Positions 52,621 to 60,575 of a DNA stretch of 64,000 nt are shown here, one piece after another. Source of the DNA: Velthaea sp965214335. Its GTDB lineage: Bacteria > Vulcanimicrobiota > Vulcanimicrobiia > Vulcanimicrobiales > Vulcanimicrobiaceae. The notes under the pieces are model-generated. The model searched no databases and was not told the DNA's origin. It worked only from the letters and a program-made list of their open reading frames with translations. Position 1 is the stretch's first letter, and each line of letters starts with the position of its first letter. Location of the stretch: positions 930,001 to 994,000 of the forward strand of contig CBDCBO010000005.1 in assembly GCA_965214335.1 (NCBI GenBank), given 5' to 3'. The position numbers were made by a program, and so were the translations under genes.

Positions 52621-52696
52621 TCCCGAATAGCTCAGTTGGTAGAGCAGCTGACTGTTAATCAGCGGGTCTCTGGTTCGAGTCCAGATTCGGGAGCCA
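52621..52696 (+). tRNA. tRNA-Asn (GTT)
   Basis: Full cloverleaf: acceptor TCCCGAA/TTCGGGA, D arm GCTC-AGTTGGTA-GAGC, anticodon arm GCTGA-CTGTTAA-TCAGC with anticodon GTT, T arm TCTGG-TTCGAGT-CCAGA, discriminator G and an encoded CCA (52694-52696). 73 bases plus CCA. A hairpin with T-tract follows. No integrase or repeated tRNA 3' end was seen nearby, so it has not been used as an integration site within this window. Confidence 0.97.
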
Positions 52697-52700
52697 TTTC

Positions 52701-52729
52701 AAGCCCTTACGGGATGTAGGGGTTTTTTC
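52701..52729 (+). terminator. factor-independent terminator after tRNA-Asn
   Basis: AAGCCCT and AGGGGTT can pair around a ten-base loop with one mismatch, followed by TTTTTTC. Position directly after the tRNA fits its transcription end. Confidence 0.65.
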
Positions 52730-52794
52730 TTGTCCGGCAGCCGACTCGATCGCTTTCATATTTTAACGCAAAATAACGTACATCCCGGACGCGA

Positions 52795-52995
52795 CTAGAT
52801 ATCCTCGCTTTGTGCGGCAATTGAGACATCGAAACCATCGGCGGACAAGGAATCAAGCGAAAAGTTGCAAGGATGATCGACGCCCTCGATGCGCAGATCG
52901 TCGAGTACCTGTTGGAAATGGGCTAATGCGACCGACCGCGCGTTCGTTACCGAGCGCGCGTTGAAGGTGATGGTGAATCGGGCTTGACACCGCAT
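52795..52995 (-). CDS. small hypothetical protein
   Basis: 66 residues, mixed alpha/beta, acidic C-terminus (SLSADGFDVSIAAQSEDI). The ATG at 52995 has GAGAGG at good spacing (seven bases), which supports real translation. No signal, helix or family recognised. It lies alone between the tRNA and the SpoIIE-type gene. Confidence 0.5.
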   Translation of the reverse strand: MRCQARFTITFNARSVTNARSVALAHFQQVLDDLRIEGVDHPCNFSLDSLSADGFDVSIAAQSEDI

Positions 52996-53075
52996 CCGTC
53001 ATCCTCTCATGTGAACGCCGCGCAGCACATCTCACCATTACCGTAGATTTGGCGGACAGCTAGTCGAACCGGACC

Positions 53076-54488
53076 CTACGTCACGGCCGGCGCCGGGACG
53101 GTTATCCGGTTGCCGGCAAAGCTATTGATGGTCGCGCTGCCGGCCCGGTCGTTGCCGGCGAACGTTACCGTCATAATGGCAACGTCATCGTCGGGAGCCT
53201 TATCGGCAAAGATTGCGCGACGTACGGATAGCGCCGGATCGCTCGCACCGTCACGAGCCGCCGCGCGAGCGGCTTCGAGTAAGCGCCGTTCACCGTCGAT
53301 GAGATCGCGCTTATGTTCGATGACGCCGTCGGTGTAAAGAATGAGCAAGGCCCCCGCGCTGGCGCGGACGGTGAATGCTTCGTAGGTGACGTTGGGCAGA
53401 ATTCCCAGCGGCATGCCGTCGTGTTCTAAAAAATAGGGTTCGCGATCGCGAAAGGCGAGCACCGGTGGCGGATGTCCGGCAGTGGCGTAATGGATCTCGA
53501 GCGTTTGCGGATTGATATAGCCGCAGATGGCGGTGACCATTTTTGCTTCCTGCAACATGAGCGTTTCATTCGCTTTGCTCAAGACTGCCGCCGGATTGAA
53601 TTCATGCAGCGCGCCGGCAATGATCGCTTGGCGCGCGCGACTCATGATCACGGCCGCCTCAAGCCCGTGCCCGGCGACATCACCGATTGAAAATAAAATG
53701 CGGCCATCAGGTAATTTAAAGGCGTCGTACCAATCGCCGCCGACTTGCGCTTGCGCGCCGGCCGGAACGTAGCTTGCGTGAAAGCCGAGATTCGGAATGA
53801 CCGGCAAGTCCTTCTGGACGAAGGCGGCTTGCAGCGCGTCCGCGATACGCTTTTCGTTCTCATACAGCATGCGCTGACGACCCGTCTCAGCTAAGATACT
53901 CGATCGCTGAATCGCGAAATACCGGTATGCGAGCGCAAATGTTGCACCGAATAACCCGGTGACGAGCGCAATGCGAACGACGGCGCCGTCGACTGCCCGG
54001 TCGGCACTTGTCGCGGCGCGGTCGATTCCGTCGTTAAGCATCTCATCGTCATGCCGGAACCGATCGACGAGCGCTTTGCCGTCGAACTGCAGCTTGACGG
54101 CATCGGTCCGCGGTGCTGCCAGCAAGGGTGCTGCGATGCGGTCGTGCCAACGCCGGTACACGCGGATCTCGTCCTCGACGTAGTGTTGCAACTGCGGCGT
54201 TCCGAGGTCGTTCAAGCGCGTCTGCAACACGGCAAACTGACCCTCGATCGTGGCTTGGGCTTGGCCGTACGGAACCAAAAAGTCGATTTTGCGCGTGCTC
54301 GTGAAGCCGCGCATGCTCGTTTCAAGATCGAGCATGCCGCGAAAGACCGCGTCGCGAGCCGATTGAGCGAGCCGGACGTTCCGTTGAAACGACGTTGCTC
54401 GCTTGACCGTCCAGCCGAGCCACAGCGCCGACGACAGCAGCACGAGAAAACCGACAGTCAGCACAAATGCGCTGCGGGAGCGAGTCAT
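53076..54488 (-). CDS. membrane CHASE3-sensor PP2C (SpoIIE-type) phosphatase
   Basis: About 470 residues from ATG 54488 (ATG 54512 is eight codons upstream). TM1 near 7-29, an extracytoplasmic CHASE3-like helical sensor near 35-170 (FRGMLDLETSMRGFTSTRK), TM2 near 172-195, a signalling helix, then a PP2C/RsbU-like domain. Its metal sites are GGDWYDAF near 250, IGDVAGHG near 270, LYTDGVIEH near 390 and DDDVAIM near 435. Such proteins dephosphorylate anti-sigma-factor antagonists to switch on a stress sigma factor. No RsbW/RsbV genes are nearby. A structured region precedes it. Confidence 0.9.
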   Translation of the reverse strand: MTRSRSAFVLTVGFLVLLSSALWLGWTVKRATSFQRNVRLAQSARDAVFRGMLDLETSMRGFTSTRKIDFLVPYGQAQATIEGQFAVLQTRLNDLGTPQLQHYVEDEIRVYRRWHDRIAAPLLAAPRTDAVKLQFDGKALVDRFRHDDEMLNDGIDRAATSADRAVDGAVVRIALVTGLFGATFALAYRYFAIQRSSILAETGRQRMLYENEKRIADALQAAFVQKDLPVIPNLGFHASYVPAGAQAQVGGDWYDAFKLPDGRILFSIGDVAGHGLEAAVIMSRARQAIIAGALHEFNPAAVLSKANETLMLQEAKMVTAICGYINPQTLEIHYATAGHPPPVLAFRDREPYFLEHDGMPLGILPNVTYEAFTVRASAGALLILYTDGVIEHKRDLIDGERRLLEAARAAARDGASDPALSVRRAIFADKAPDDDVAIMTVTFAGNDRAGSATINSFAGNRITVPAPAVT

Positions 54489-54835
54489 TGCGACGCCGTT
54501 CACGTGCTGCACGGGAGCGTTACGACCGCGAGCAAACCGTCGAGGGCAGTGGTAAGCGGGCGCGCTTGCGGAACGTTGACGGCCGGCGACTCACGGCAGT
54601 GAAAAATGGTTCGAGACTCATCAAAACTCCAAGCGCCGGAATAGGGCGACGATCCTAAGGGACGTCGCGTCATTCCGGCGCAGGCGCATGCTGCTTCGGT
54701 TTCACGGCACCGGCGCCTGTAGCAGCGCTTAGCTGCCACCCAAATCGCTAGGTTGCCCGTGACCTTTCAACCGCCTCCTTGCTCGATTCCGGTCCGATAA
54801 TCGACCGGTGTCGAGCGGATTAAGTCGCAAGCACG
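54489..54835. other. structured intergenic region between divergent genes
   Basis: Holds several hairpins. GCGCCGGAAT (54633-54642) pairs perfectly with ATTCCGGCGC (54672-54681), with GCGACG/CGTCGC (54646-54651/54663-54668) inside. Further on, CAGGCGC (54681-54687) pairs with GCGCCTG (54713-54719) around CGGT/ACCG, and GCAGC/GCTGC pairs at 54722-54736. This density suggests a cis-acting RNA for the SpoIIE-type gene or a small RNA. No riboswitch consensus was matched. Confidence 0.5.
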
Positions 54836-55453
54836 ATGGGTAACTTGCCAGCTATGAACGACACAACGAATACAGACCCGGCGACGTCGGATCAAAACGA
54901 TCGCCATTCCCTGCAGACGTATGTGAGCGATCTGCTCGCGCTCATCCAGCACATCGGCGTTCCAATCGATCGTCAACTCCAGATGGATGATACGACGAAC
55001 TACGCCGAAGCTGTTACGATCATTCGCGATATCAAGACGGTTACGACAACTCAAGCGGCCGCGCTCGAGGAAATGTTGGCGACGCTGGGAGGTCACGGGG
55101 CGTCGGGCATCAAGTCGGCCTGGTCCTCGCTCCTCGGGGCCGGCGCAGCGGCGATCAACAGCGTCCGGAAAACGAAAGTTTCAAAGAGCTTGCGCGACGA
55201 TTACACCGCGCTTGGGCTAACGTCGATCAGTTATACGATGTTGCACGCGACGGCGCTGGGTTTAGGCAATAACGCCGTGGCGGCTTTGGCGCAGCGGCAT
55301 CTCGAAGCGATCACCCCGATCATCATGCGGATAAGCACGGCCATCCCGGCGGTAGTTCTGCAAGAACTCCGCGACGACGGCGAAAATGTGAGCGTGTCAG
55401 CGGCGGAAGTTTCGGCTCAAACCACGCACCAGGCGTGGCAACAGCGCAACTAA
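54836..55453 (+). CDS. helical, ferritin-like hypothetical protein
   Basis: 205 residues (ATG 54854 is an alternative start), almost entirely helical from residue 25: SLQTYVSDLLALIQHIGVPIDRQLQ, TTTQAAALEEMLATLGGHGA, SISYTMLHATALGLGN and AALAQRHLEAITPIIMRIS. The four-helix layout resembles DUF892/YciF-like ferritin-fold stress proteins, but no clear di-iron ExxH pair is visible. Divergent from the SpoIIE-type phosphatase, so it may be a target of the same stress response. Confidence 0.55.
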   Translation: MGNLPAMNDTTNTDPATSDQNDRHSLQTYVSDLLALIQHIGVPIDRQLQMDDTTNYAEAVTIIRDIKTVTTTQAAALEEMLATLGGHGASGIKSAWSSLLGAGAAAINSVRKTKVSKSLRDDYTALGLTSISYTMLHATALGLGNNAVAALAQRHLEAITPIIMRISTAIPAVVLQELRDDGENVSVSAAEVSAQTTHQAWQQRN

Positions 55454-55614
55454 AGAGCTGCAGCCGGTCGGAGCGAACCGGTTGCGCTTGCGGGGCAAGG
55501 TAGCGCGACGTAACGTAGTTGTCCGCACAGGAGAGCCGGAGGTGGAGCCGGCTCTGAAGTGTAGGCGCAGGGGCTGTTAATCAAACGTTCACCCGGCAGC
55601 GGTAACCTTACTGA

Positions 55615-58011
55615 GTGAAACGCTTCATCGGCGCTACGCTCGGCGGTATTGCGTGCTGCGCTTTTTTATTTACAGCCGGCAACGCCGCCACGCTATTACC
55701 CGACGGGCGGTCGATCAGCCCGGTTGGGTTCACCATCCCGGTCGAAGGTTTTGCGGTGGCCGAGGCGCTGTCGCCCGATGGCCGCTGGCTGGCGGTTCTG
55801 GCTCAGGACGGTGGTGCCATCGACGTAGTGTCGACCACGTCATCGATGGTGCGTGAGCGGCTGGCGGTACCGTCGGCCAGCGGCTTAACCTGGACCACCG
55901 ACGGCCTCTTTATTAGCCGGGGCTATACGGGAACCGTCACGCGCTACGCCTACGATCCGGCAGCGTCGAAAAATGCGCCGGCGTTCGTCAAGCTCGTCGA
56001 TATTCAGGTCGATATCGGCTTGATCAATGGTATTGCCGAAGACCCCGCGACTCACCGGCTTGCCGTGGCGCGCACGGCAAAACAGGAAGTGATCATCCTC
56101 GACGATCGAACCGGCAGCGTCGTGGCTCGCTACGCGACTGACGGGCAGCCGTACCGGGTCGGCTTTCTCGGTTCGGCGATCGTCGCGACCCTCTATAATT
56201 CCGATCATGTCGCCGCCTGGCGCGCCGGTGCGGCGAATGCCATCGACATTCCCACCGGTCCGCATCCGACGCAACTCCTCATTGTAAACGATCAAGCCTT
56301 CGTGGCGAACGCGGACGGACATGACGTGGTGGCGATCGATGCCGCCTCACTTGCGGTGACCCGGCATTTCGATCTCGCTCTTAGCCCGAACGCCCCGCCC
56401 GGTCAAACGCCGGCCGGAATGGCCGTTGCCGACGACGGAGCGACACTGTATGTCGCGGAGTCGGGCTTCAACGACGTCGCGGTGGTCGATCTCGCTTCGG
56501 GCCGGTTGCGCGGACGGATTCCCGCCGCGTGGTATCCGACCGACGTTGTCTTCGTCGGCCGCCCGACCGTCGGCAAAAAAGACGCGCGGATGAAAGCGCA
56601 GCTTTGGATTGCCGGCGCGCAGGGGTTAGGCTCGCAACCGGATCCGGCCGGCGAGTGGGACGGCACGTATACCGGACTCGTGCAGCACCTCGTCGTCGAG
56701 CCAAGTCGCTTGGCACAATGGTCGGCGACCGTCGCCCGCAACGATCGGTTCACGTTTCCGGCGCCGGCGCCAAGCGCGCTGCCGCCGATCCGGCACGTCG
56801 TCTTCATCGTGCGCGAAAACAAGCACTTCGATGAAGAATTCGGCGATGAACCGGGGGTCGACGGCGATCCGCAGCTGACGCTGTACGGCCGCCGCTTCAC
56901 ACCCAATGCGCACAAACTCGCCGAAGCGTTCACGCTGTTCGATAATTTTATGACCGACGGCGAAGCCAGTATCTACGGCCACGCTTGGACCACCCAAGGC
57001 ATGGCCAACGATTACCACGAGCGTAACGCGCACACACGCGACGAATCTTTGCCCGATATCGATGCGCGCGTTGCGTGGTCGATCTGGCCCTACGCGATGC
57101 GCGGCGAAGACACCGTGTCGGCCGCCGCGATGAATTTTGATTGGTTTCGCGATTTAGCGGATTTGCCGAACGGTCCGCGCATGAATGTCAGCGCGATCTT
57201 TGGCCCGCGCGGCGAACTCATCGACGCGCTGGCGCGCAAGCGCGTCCCGTTTCGCGTGTTCGGCGAGCAAATGACGATGCTGCCGGATGGCCGGATCGCG
57301 CCCGGCTTAGCCGATCATGCCGACCGCGCGTATCCCGGCGACCACATTGACTTCGGCATACTCGATACCGACCGGGCGCAACTCTTTCTCGACGACGTGC
57401 GCGCACACGGTCTGGCGCGCTATTCGTACCTAACGCTGCCGACGGATCACACGGCGGGTTCAAAAGCCGGCTTCTACACGCCGGCTTCTTACGTTGCCAG
57501 CAACGATGTCGCGTTAGGCGCGATCGTCGCAGGTTTAGCGAAGCGGCCGGAATGGCGCGACACCGTTGTCTTTGTTACCTGCGACGACGCCCAGGGGACC
57601 GGCGATCACGTTGATTCGCATCGGATGCCGGCGCTCGCGATCGGACCGTACGTGCGCCGCGGTTTTGTCAGCCACACGCGTTACAGTCAGACCTCGATCC
57701 TGCGGACGGTCGAGTTGCTGTTCGGGCTCGATCCGCTCAACATTTACGACGCCGCCGCGACGCCGATCGTGGACATCTTCGCCGGCCGGCCCACGGCGGC
57801 TTCATACGCGACCGTGGCGAGCAACATTCCGCTGCAAAAGAATCCCGGTCAGGCCGATTCGCTCTCGTACGAAATCGATGGTCCGGCGTCGGCCGGCGTA
57901 CCGGCGCAGGAATGGATGTCGCTGCGCGGGTCGGCGTCGCTCGCGCACCACCAACGCTATGTTGCCGGACTATCCGGGCGCCAGTCCGTGGCCCGAGCGG
58001 ATGACCGCTGA
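55615..58011 (+). CDS. secreted YncE-like beta-propeller / phosphoesterase fusion
   Basis: 798 residues from GTG 55615. Signal peptide KRFIGATLGGIACCAFLF to about residue 25. Residues about 30-350 are a seven-bladed YVTN/YncE-like propeller (GMAVADDGATLYVAESGFNDVAVVDL). Residues about 385-720 are an AcpA/phospholipase C-type phosphoesterase with VVFIVRENKHFDEEFGD, DNFMTDGEASIYGHAW, TLPTDHT and TCDDAQGTGDHVD, consistent with a metal-bound phosphate hydrolase. Bacterial fusions of this type exist; the substrate may be phospholipid or extracellular organophosphate. Monocistronic, followed by a thiol peroxidase. Confidence 0.85.
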   Translation: MKRFIGATLGGIACCAFLFTAGNAATLLPDGRSISPVGFTIPVEGFAVAEALSPDGRWLAVLAQDGGAIDVVSTTSSMVRERLAVPSASGLTWTTDGLFISRGYTGTVTRYAYDPAASKNAPAFVKLVDIQVDIGLINGIAEDPATHRLAVARTAKQEVIILDDRTGSVVARYATDGQPYRVGFLGSAIVATLYNSDHVAAWRAGAANAIDIPTGPHPTQLLIVNDQAFVANADGHDVVAIDAASLAVTRHFDLALSPNAPPGQTPAGMAVADDGATLYVAESGFNDVAVVDLASGRLRGRIPAAWYPTDVVFVGRPTVGKKDARMKAQLWIAGAQGLGSQPDPAGEWDGTYTGLVQHLVVEPSRLAQWSATVARNDRFTFPAPAPSALPPIRHVVFIVRENKHFDEEFGDEPGVDGDPQLTLYGRRFTPNAHKLAEAFTLFDNFMTDGEASIYGHAWTTQGMANDYHERNAHTRDESLPDIDARVAWSIWPYAMRGEDTVSAAAMNFDWFRDLADLPNGPRMNVSAIFGPRGELIDALARKRVPFRVFGEQMTMLPDGRIAPGLADHADRAYPGDHIDFGILDTDRAQLFLDDVRAHGLARYSYLTLPTDHTAGSKAGFYTPASYVASNDVALGAIVAGLAKRPEWRDTVVFVTCDDAQGTGDHVDSHRMPALAIGPYVRRGFVSHTRYSQTSILRTVELLFGLDPLNIYDAAATPIVDIFAGRPTAASYATVASNIPLQKNPGQADSLSYEIDGPASAGVPAQEWMSLRGSASLAHHQRYVAGLSGRQSVARADDR

Positions 58012-58053
58012 TGGGGCAAAGGGGCACCCAAGCTTCAATCGTAAGGAACCTGT

Positions 58054-58581
58054 ATGACAACGCAAACTGCAACTGAACAAACCGGCGTTATTACGTTTCG
58101 CGGAAGTCCGATGACGCTCGTGGGCCCGGCGCTACACGTGGGTGCGGCGGCGCCGAACTTTTCGTTGAGCTCAGCCGACCTTTCACCCTTTACGCTACAA
58201 GATGCTACCGCCGGCGGAACGCGCTCGGCGCTGCTCATTGTCGTTCCGTCGCTCGACACGCCGACATGCTCGGTCGAAACCTCGACGTTTCATAAGCGGT
58301 TGGTCGAGGTGCCGCCCGATGCCGCCGCTTTCGTCGTTAGCGTTGATTTGCCGTTTGCGCAGAAACGCTGGGCCGAAGCGAATGAGGCCGCCGGCCTGAC
58401 CTATCTATCGGATTACCGCGATCACTCGTTCGGCCTCGCGTACGGGCTGCTGATCAAAGAGATCGACCTGCTCGCGCGGGCCGTTATCGTGATCGACAAA
58501 GACGGAAAGCTCAAGTATGTCGAGATCGTGCCTGAAGTCGCGTCGGAGCCCAATTACGACGGAGCATTCGCCGCGCTTTAG
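58054..58581 (+). CDS. tpx: thiol peroxidase lacking the resolving cysteine
   Basis: 175-residue peroxiredoxin of the Tpx family. The peroxidatic Cys sits in SLDTPTCSVETSTFHK near residue 71. In two-Cys Tpx the resolving Cys follows DLPFAQKRF; here that position is DLPFAQKRWAEANE with no Cys, and the rest of the protein has none either. It should therefore work as a one-Cys enzyme. ATG 58054 follows TAAGGAAC. A strong hairpin terminator lies immediately after the stop. Confidence 0.9.
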   Translation: MTTQTATEQTGVITFRGSPMTLVGPALHVGAAAPNFSLSSADLSPFTLQDATAGGTRSALLIVVPSLDTPTCSVETSTFHKRLVEVPPDAAAFVVSVDLPFAQKRWAEANEAAGLTYLSDYRDHSFGLAYGLLIKEIDLLARAVIVIDKDGKLKYVEIVPEVASEPNYDGAFAAL

Positions 58582-58595
58582 GCCCACACCGCGGC

Positions 58596-58628
58596 AAAAA
58601 AAAAGAGGGCGCTGCCGCCCTCTTTTTT
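58596..58628. terminator. bidirectional factor-independent terminator
   Basis: An A-run, then AAAGAGGGC, loop GCTGCC, and GCCCTCTTT followed by a T-run: a perfect stem with A/T tails on both sides. It serves tpx on the plus strand and the convergent 58627-58935 gene, whose stop codon lies in it. Confidence 0.9.
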
Positions 58629-58935
58629 AGTTTTCGCGTTGGTACAGGGCGCGTACCTTCGCGAGTGCGGTTTTGCCGGTCGCGACACTGCCGTCGGGCT
58701 TGAGCACCTCGACGACGTAATCCGGATAATCTCCGTCGAAGCGCCGGCGGCGCCAGTCATTGACGGTAAACGTGTTCCACGCGATACGATTGTAACGGCG
58801 TTTATAACCCGGCATGTTCGTTGTCTCACTGCGAACGGCGGACTGGCCGGTAGCGTGGCGGATTCGCACGTTGAATCCTTCGAAGGCGCGAATTTCGCGT
58901 GCGATTTTATCGATGGTCGGCATGATGCCGTTCAT
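58627..58935 (-). CDS. small basic hypothetical protein
   Basis: 102 residues (ATG 58923 would give 98). A basic middle (RRYNRIAWNTFTVNDWRRRRFDGDYPDYVVEVL) sits between helices, and the end KTALAKVRALYQREN is helical. No family recognised. Its 3' end shares the bidirectional terminator with tpx. Codon usage matches the neighbours, so it is probably real. Confidence 0.55.
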   Translation of the reverse strand: MNGIMPTIDKIAREIRAFEGFNVRIRHATGQSAVRSETTNMPGYKRRYNRIAWNTFTVNDWRRRRFDGDYPDYVVEVLKPDGSVATGKTALAKVRALYQREN

Positions 58936-59325
58936 CTTAGCAGCAAATCAAAGTAAGGCCTGGTCGATTTGCGCTACGCGGCAATGTTTAATCTAAATTA
59001 CATCAAAATATTTAACGCTTCGTCACTGCGGGCTTTGCACGGTACGTGCTAAGAAACGCGGCTCGTATGGGCGTGTCCATCGTTTCGTCCGATGATTGAA
59101 AGGTCCGAACGCGGTACAAGAGGCGCAACGGTCGGGTTCGCGGAGCCGACTGGCACTCATCGTCCGGCGCACGAGCCGTTGAACGGCCGGCGCCAACCGA
59201 CACAGTCGAGGCTCCGATGGAACGGACGACCGGCCGTGTCTACAATTCCGGAGCGGTTCGCCGATATTTACTGCAACGCGTATGCGACGGCGTCCCGCAA
59301 TCTCAAGGAAGAGAGTAATTGCTTC
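58936..59325. other. intergenic region with AT-rich patch
   Basis: About 390 bases between divergent genes. The first part (58983-59020) is strongly AT-rich for this genome, with TTTAAT and AAAATATTTAA elements that probably hold promoters. The rest has open frames but no ribosome sites or conserved look. Confidence 0.5.
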
Positions 59326-59607
59326 ATGGAAACCCCAGAAAACCTCGACGCTTTTCTTACCGATCTGTTACAAAGAAACGTCGAAGAAGAACCGGCTCCC
59401 CACGTTCAGCTCGATGACGACGACCGGGCGTTCGTCGAACGCATCATGGAATCGGTTACCACCGGCAGCAAGGGTATTTTTGTGGTACTGCATCCGAACG
59501 ACCGGATGCAGTATATGCTGCTCAATACCAATCGAGCCGGCGCGATCGCGCTGCTGGCCAAAGTAATGCAGCGGACCGCGGAAGCGCTCGAAGCCGACCT
59601 GGAGTAA
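59326..59607 (+). CDS. small acidic hypothetical protein
   Basis: 93 residues from ATG 59326. Acidic first half (ENLDAFLTDLLQRNVEEEPAPHVQLDDDDRAF), then a compact alpha/beta segment GSKGIFVVLHPNDRMQYMLLNTNRAGAIALLAKVM. An AAGGAAGAGAG run precedes the ATG. The frame continues upstream to 59092 without a start or ribosome site. No family recognised. Confidence 0.6.
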   Translation: METPENLDAFLTDLLQRNVEEEPAPHVQLDDDDRAFVERIMESVTTGSKGIFVVLHPNDRMQYMLLNTNRAGAIALLAKVMQRTAEALEADLE

Positions 59608-59612
59608 GCCGG

Positions 59613-60482
59613 TTACGGCGTGTGGGCGGTGTTCGGCTTGAGCGAAAGCCGGTCGAGCATCGCCGCCGTCGGTAATTTGATGTCGCGCGCGAGTCGCAAT
59701 GCGGCCAGCACGCGAATCGTTAGCCACGTCGCATCGAATTCGAACCAGCGCAATCCGTGTCGCGCCGAGAACGGAAAGGCGTGGTGGTTATTGTGCCAGC
59801 CTTCGCCCCAGGCCAGGAGCGCGACCCACCAATTATTGGTCGATTTATCACCGGTGCGATACGTTTGGTAACCATCATGATGCGCGGCGCTATTGACCAG
59901 CCAGGTGATGTGGTACGTCGCCACGCAGCGCACGAAGACTCCATAAATGACCCACGACCAACCGCCCAACGCGAACAGCGCGATGGCTAAACCCACCTGC
60001 CACAGCACGTACGTATTTTCCAGGAATACGTAAAATTTGTCGTTTGCAAGATCGGGTGCCAGGCGTAATTGTTCGGCTTTGGTCAAGCGGGCGTCGTTAA
60101 AGCGATAGAGCCATTGCATGTGGGCCCAGCGCAGCCCGCGATTGACATCGTGCGGATCGCCTTCACGGTCGGTATGCGCGTGATGCGCGCGATGCGTGGA
60201 AATCCACTCGATCGGACCGCCCTGCAGGGCCAACGTGCCCAGAATGGCGACGGCATACTCCAGCGGTTTGACGAGTTTGAGACTGCGGTGGGTGAGTAAT
60301 CGATGAAACCCGAGCGTTATCCCGAAAGCGCCGGTGAGATAGTACAGCGTCACTCCGACGGCGACCGCACTCCACGAAAACGTATTAGGGAGAAACACGG
60401 CGAGCGCGCCGACGTGAACGGCGGCTAAACCAATTCCCGTTCGAAGCGCATAGGGGTCGCGGGTCGGTGAGACAGCTTGCAT
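59613..60482 (-). CDS. membrane fatty-acid (acyl-CoA delta-9 type) desaturase
   Basis: 289-residue integral membrane di-iron desaturase. The three His boxes are HRLLTH near residue 62, HRAHH near 99 and HNNHH near 232, with ADxEGDPH-like DREGDPHD after the second. The start is ATG 60482; ATG 60563 is in frame 27 codons upstream but adds a non-family stretch. It would introduce a double bond in acyl chains, tuning membrane fluidity. Its 3' end is six bases from the convergent small gene. Confidence 0.92.
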   Translation of the reverse strand: MQAVSPTRDPYALRTGIGLAAVHVGALAVFLPNTFSWSAVAVGVTLYYLTGAFGITLGFHRLLTHRSLKLVKPLEYAVAILGTLALQGGPIEWISTHRAHHAHTDREGDPHDVNRGLRWAHMQWLYRFNDARLTKAEQLRLAPDLANDKFYVFLENTYVLWQVGLAIALFALGGWSWVIYGVFVRCVATYHITWLVNSAAHHDGYQTYRTGDKSTNNWWVALLAWGEGWHNNHHAFPFSARHGLRWFEFDATWLTIRVLAALRLARDIKLPTAAMLDRLSLKPNTAHTP

Positions 60483-60575
60483 AACCTTGTTCCGTGCGGA
60501 GCTTGATCGAAGTTCTCCTCTGATGGGGAGTTCGACGAGCGCTACTCTTACGTGTACCGTCACGCCGTAGATGGG

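Noticed and set aside
52621..52696. tRNA-Asn as a mobile-element attachment site
   Set aside because: No integrase, no duplicate of the tRNA 3' end and no composition shift were seen on either side.
54682..54760. Signal-recognition-particle RNA or class I c-di-GMP aptamer
   Set aside because: A GAAGCAGC and a GGCAACC are present, but the SRP loop GGAAGGAAGCAGC with its partner strand and the c-di-GMP core GACGCAAAGC are not.
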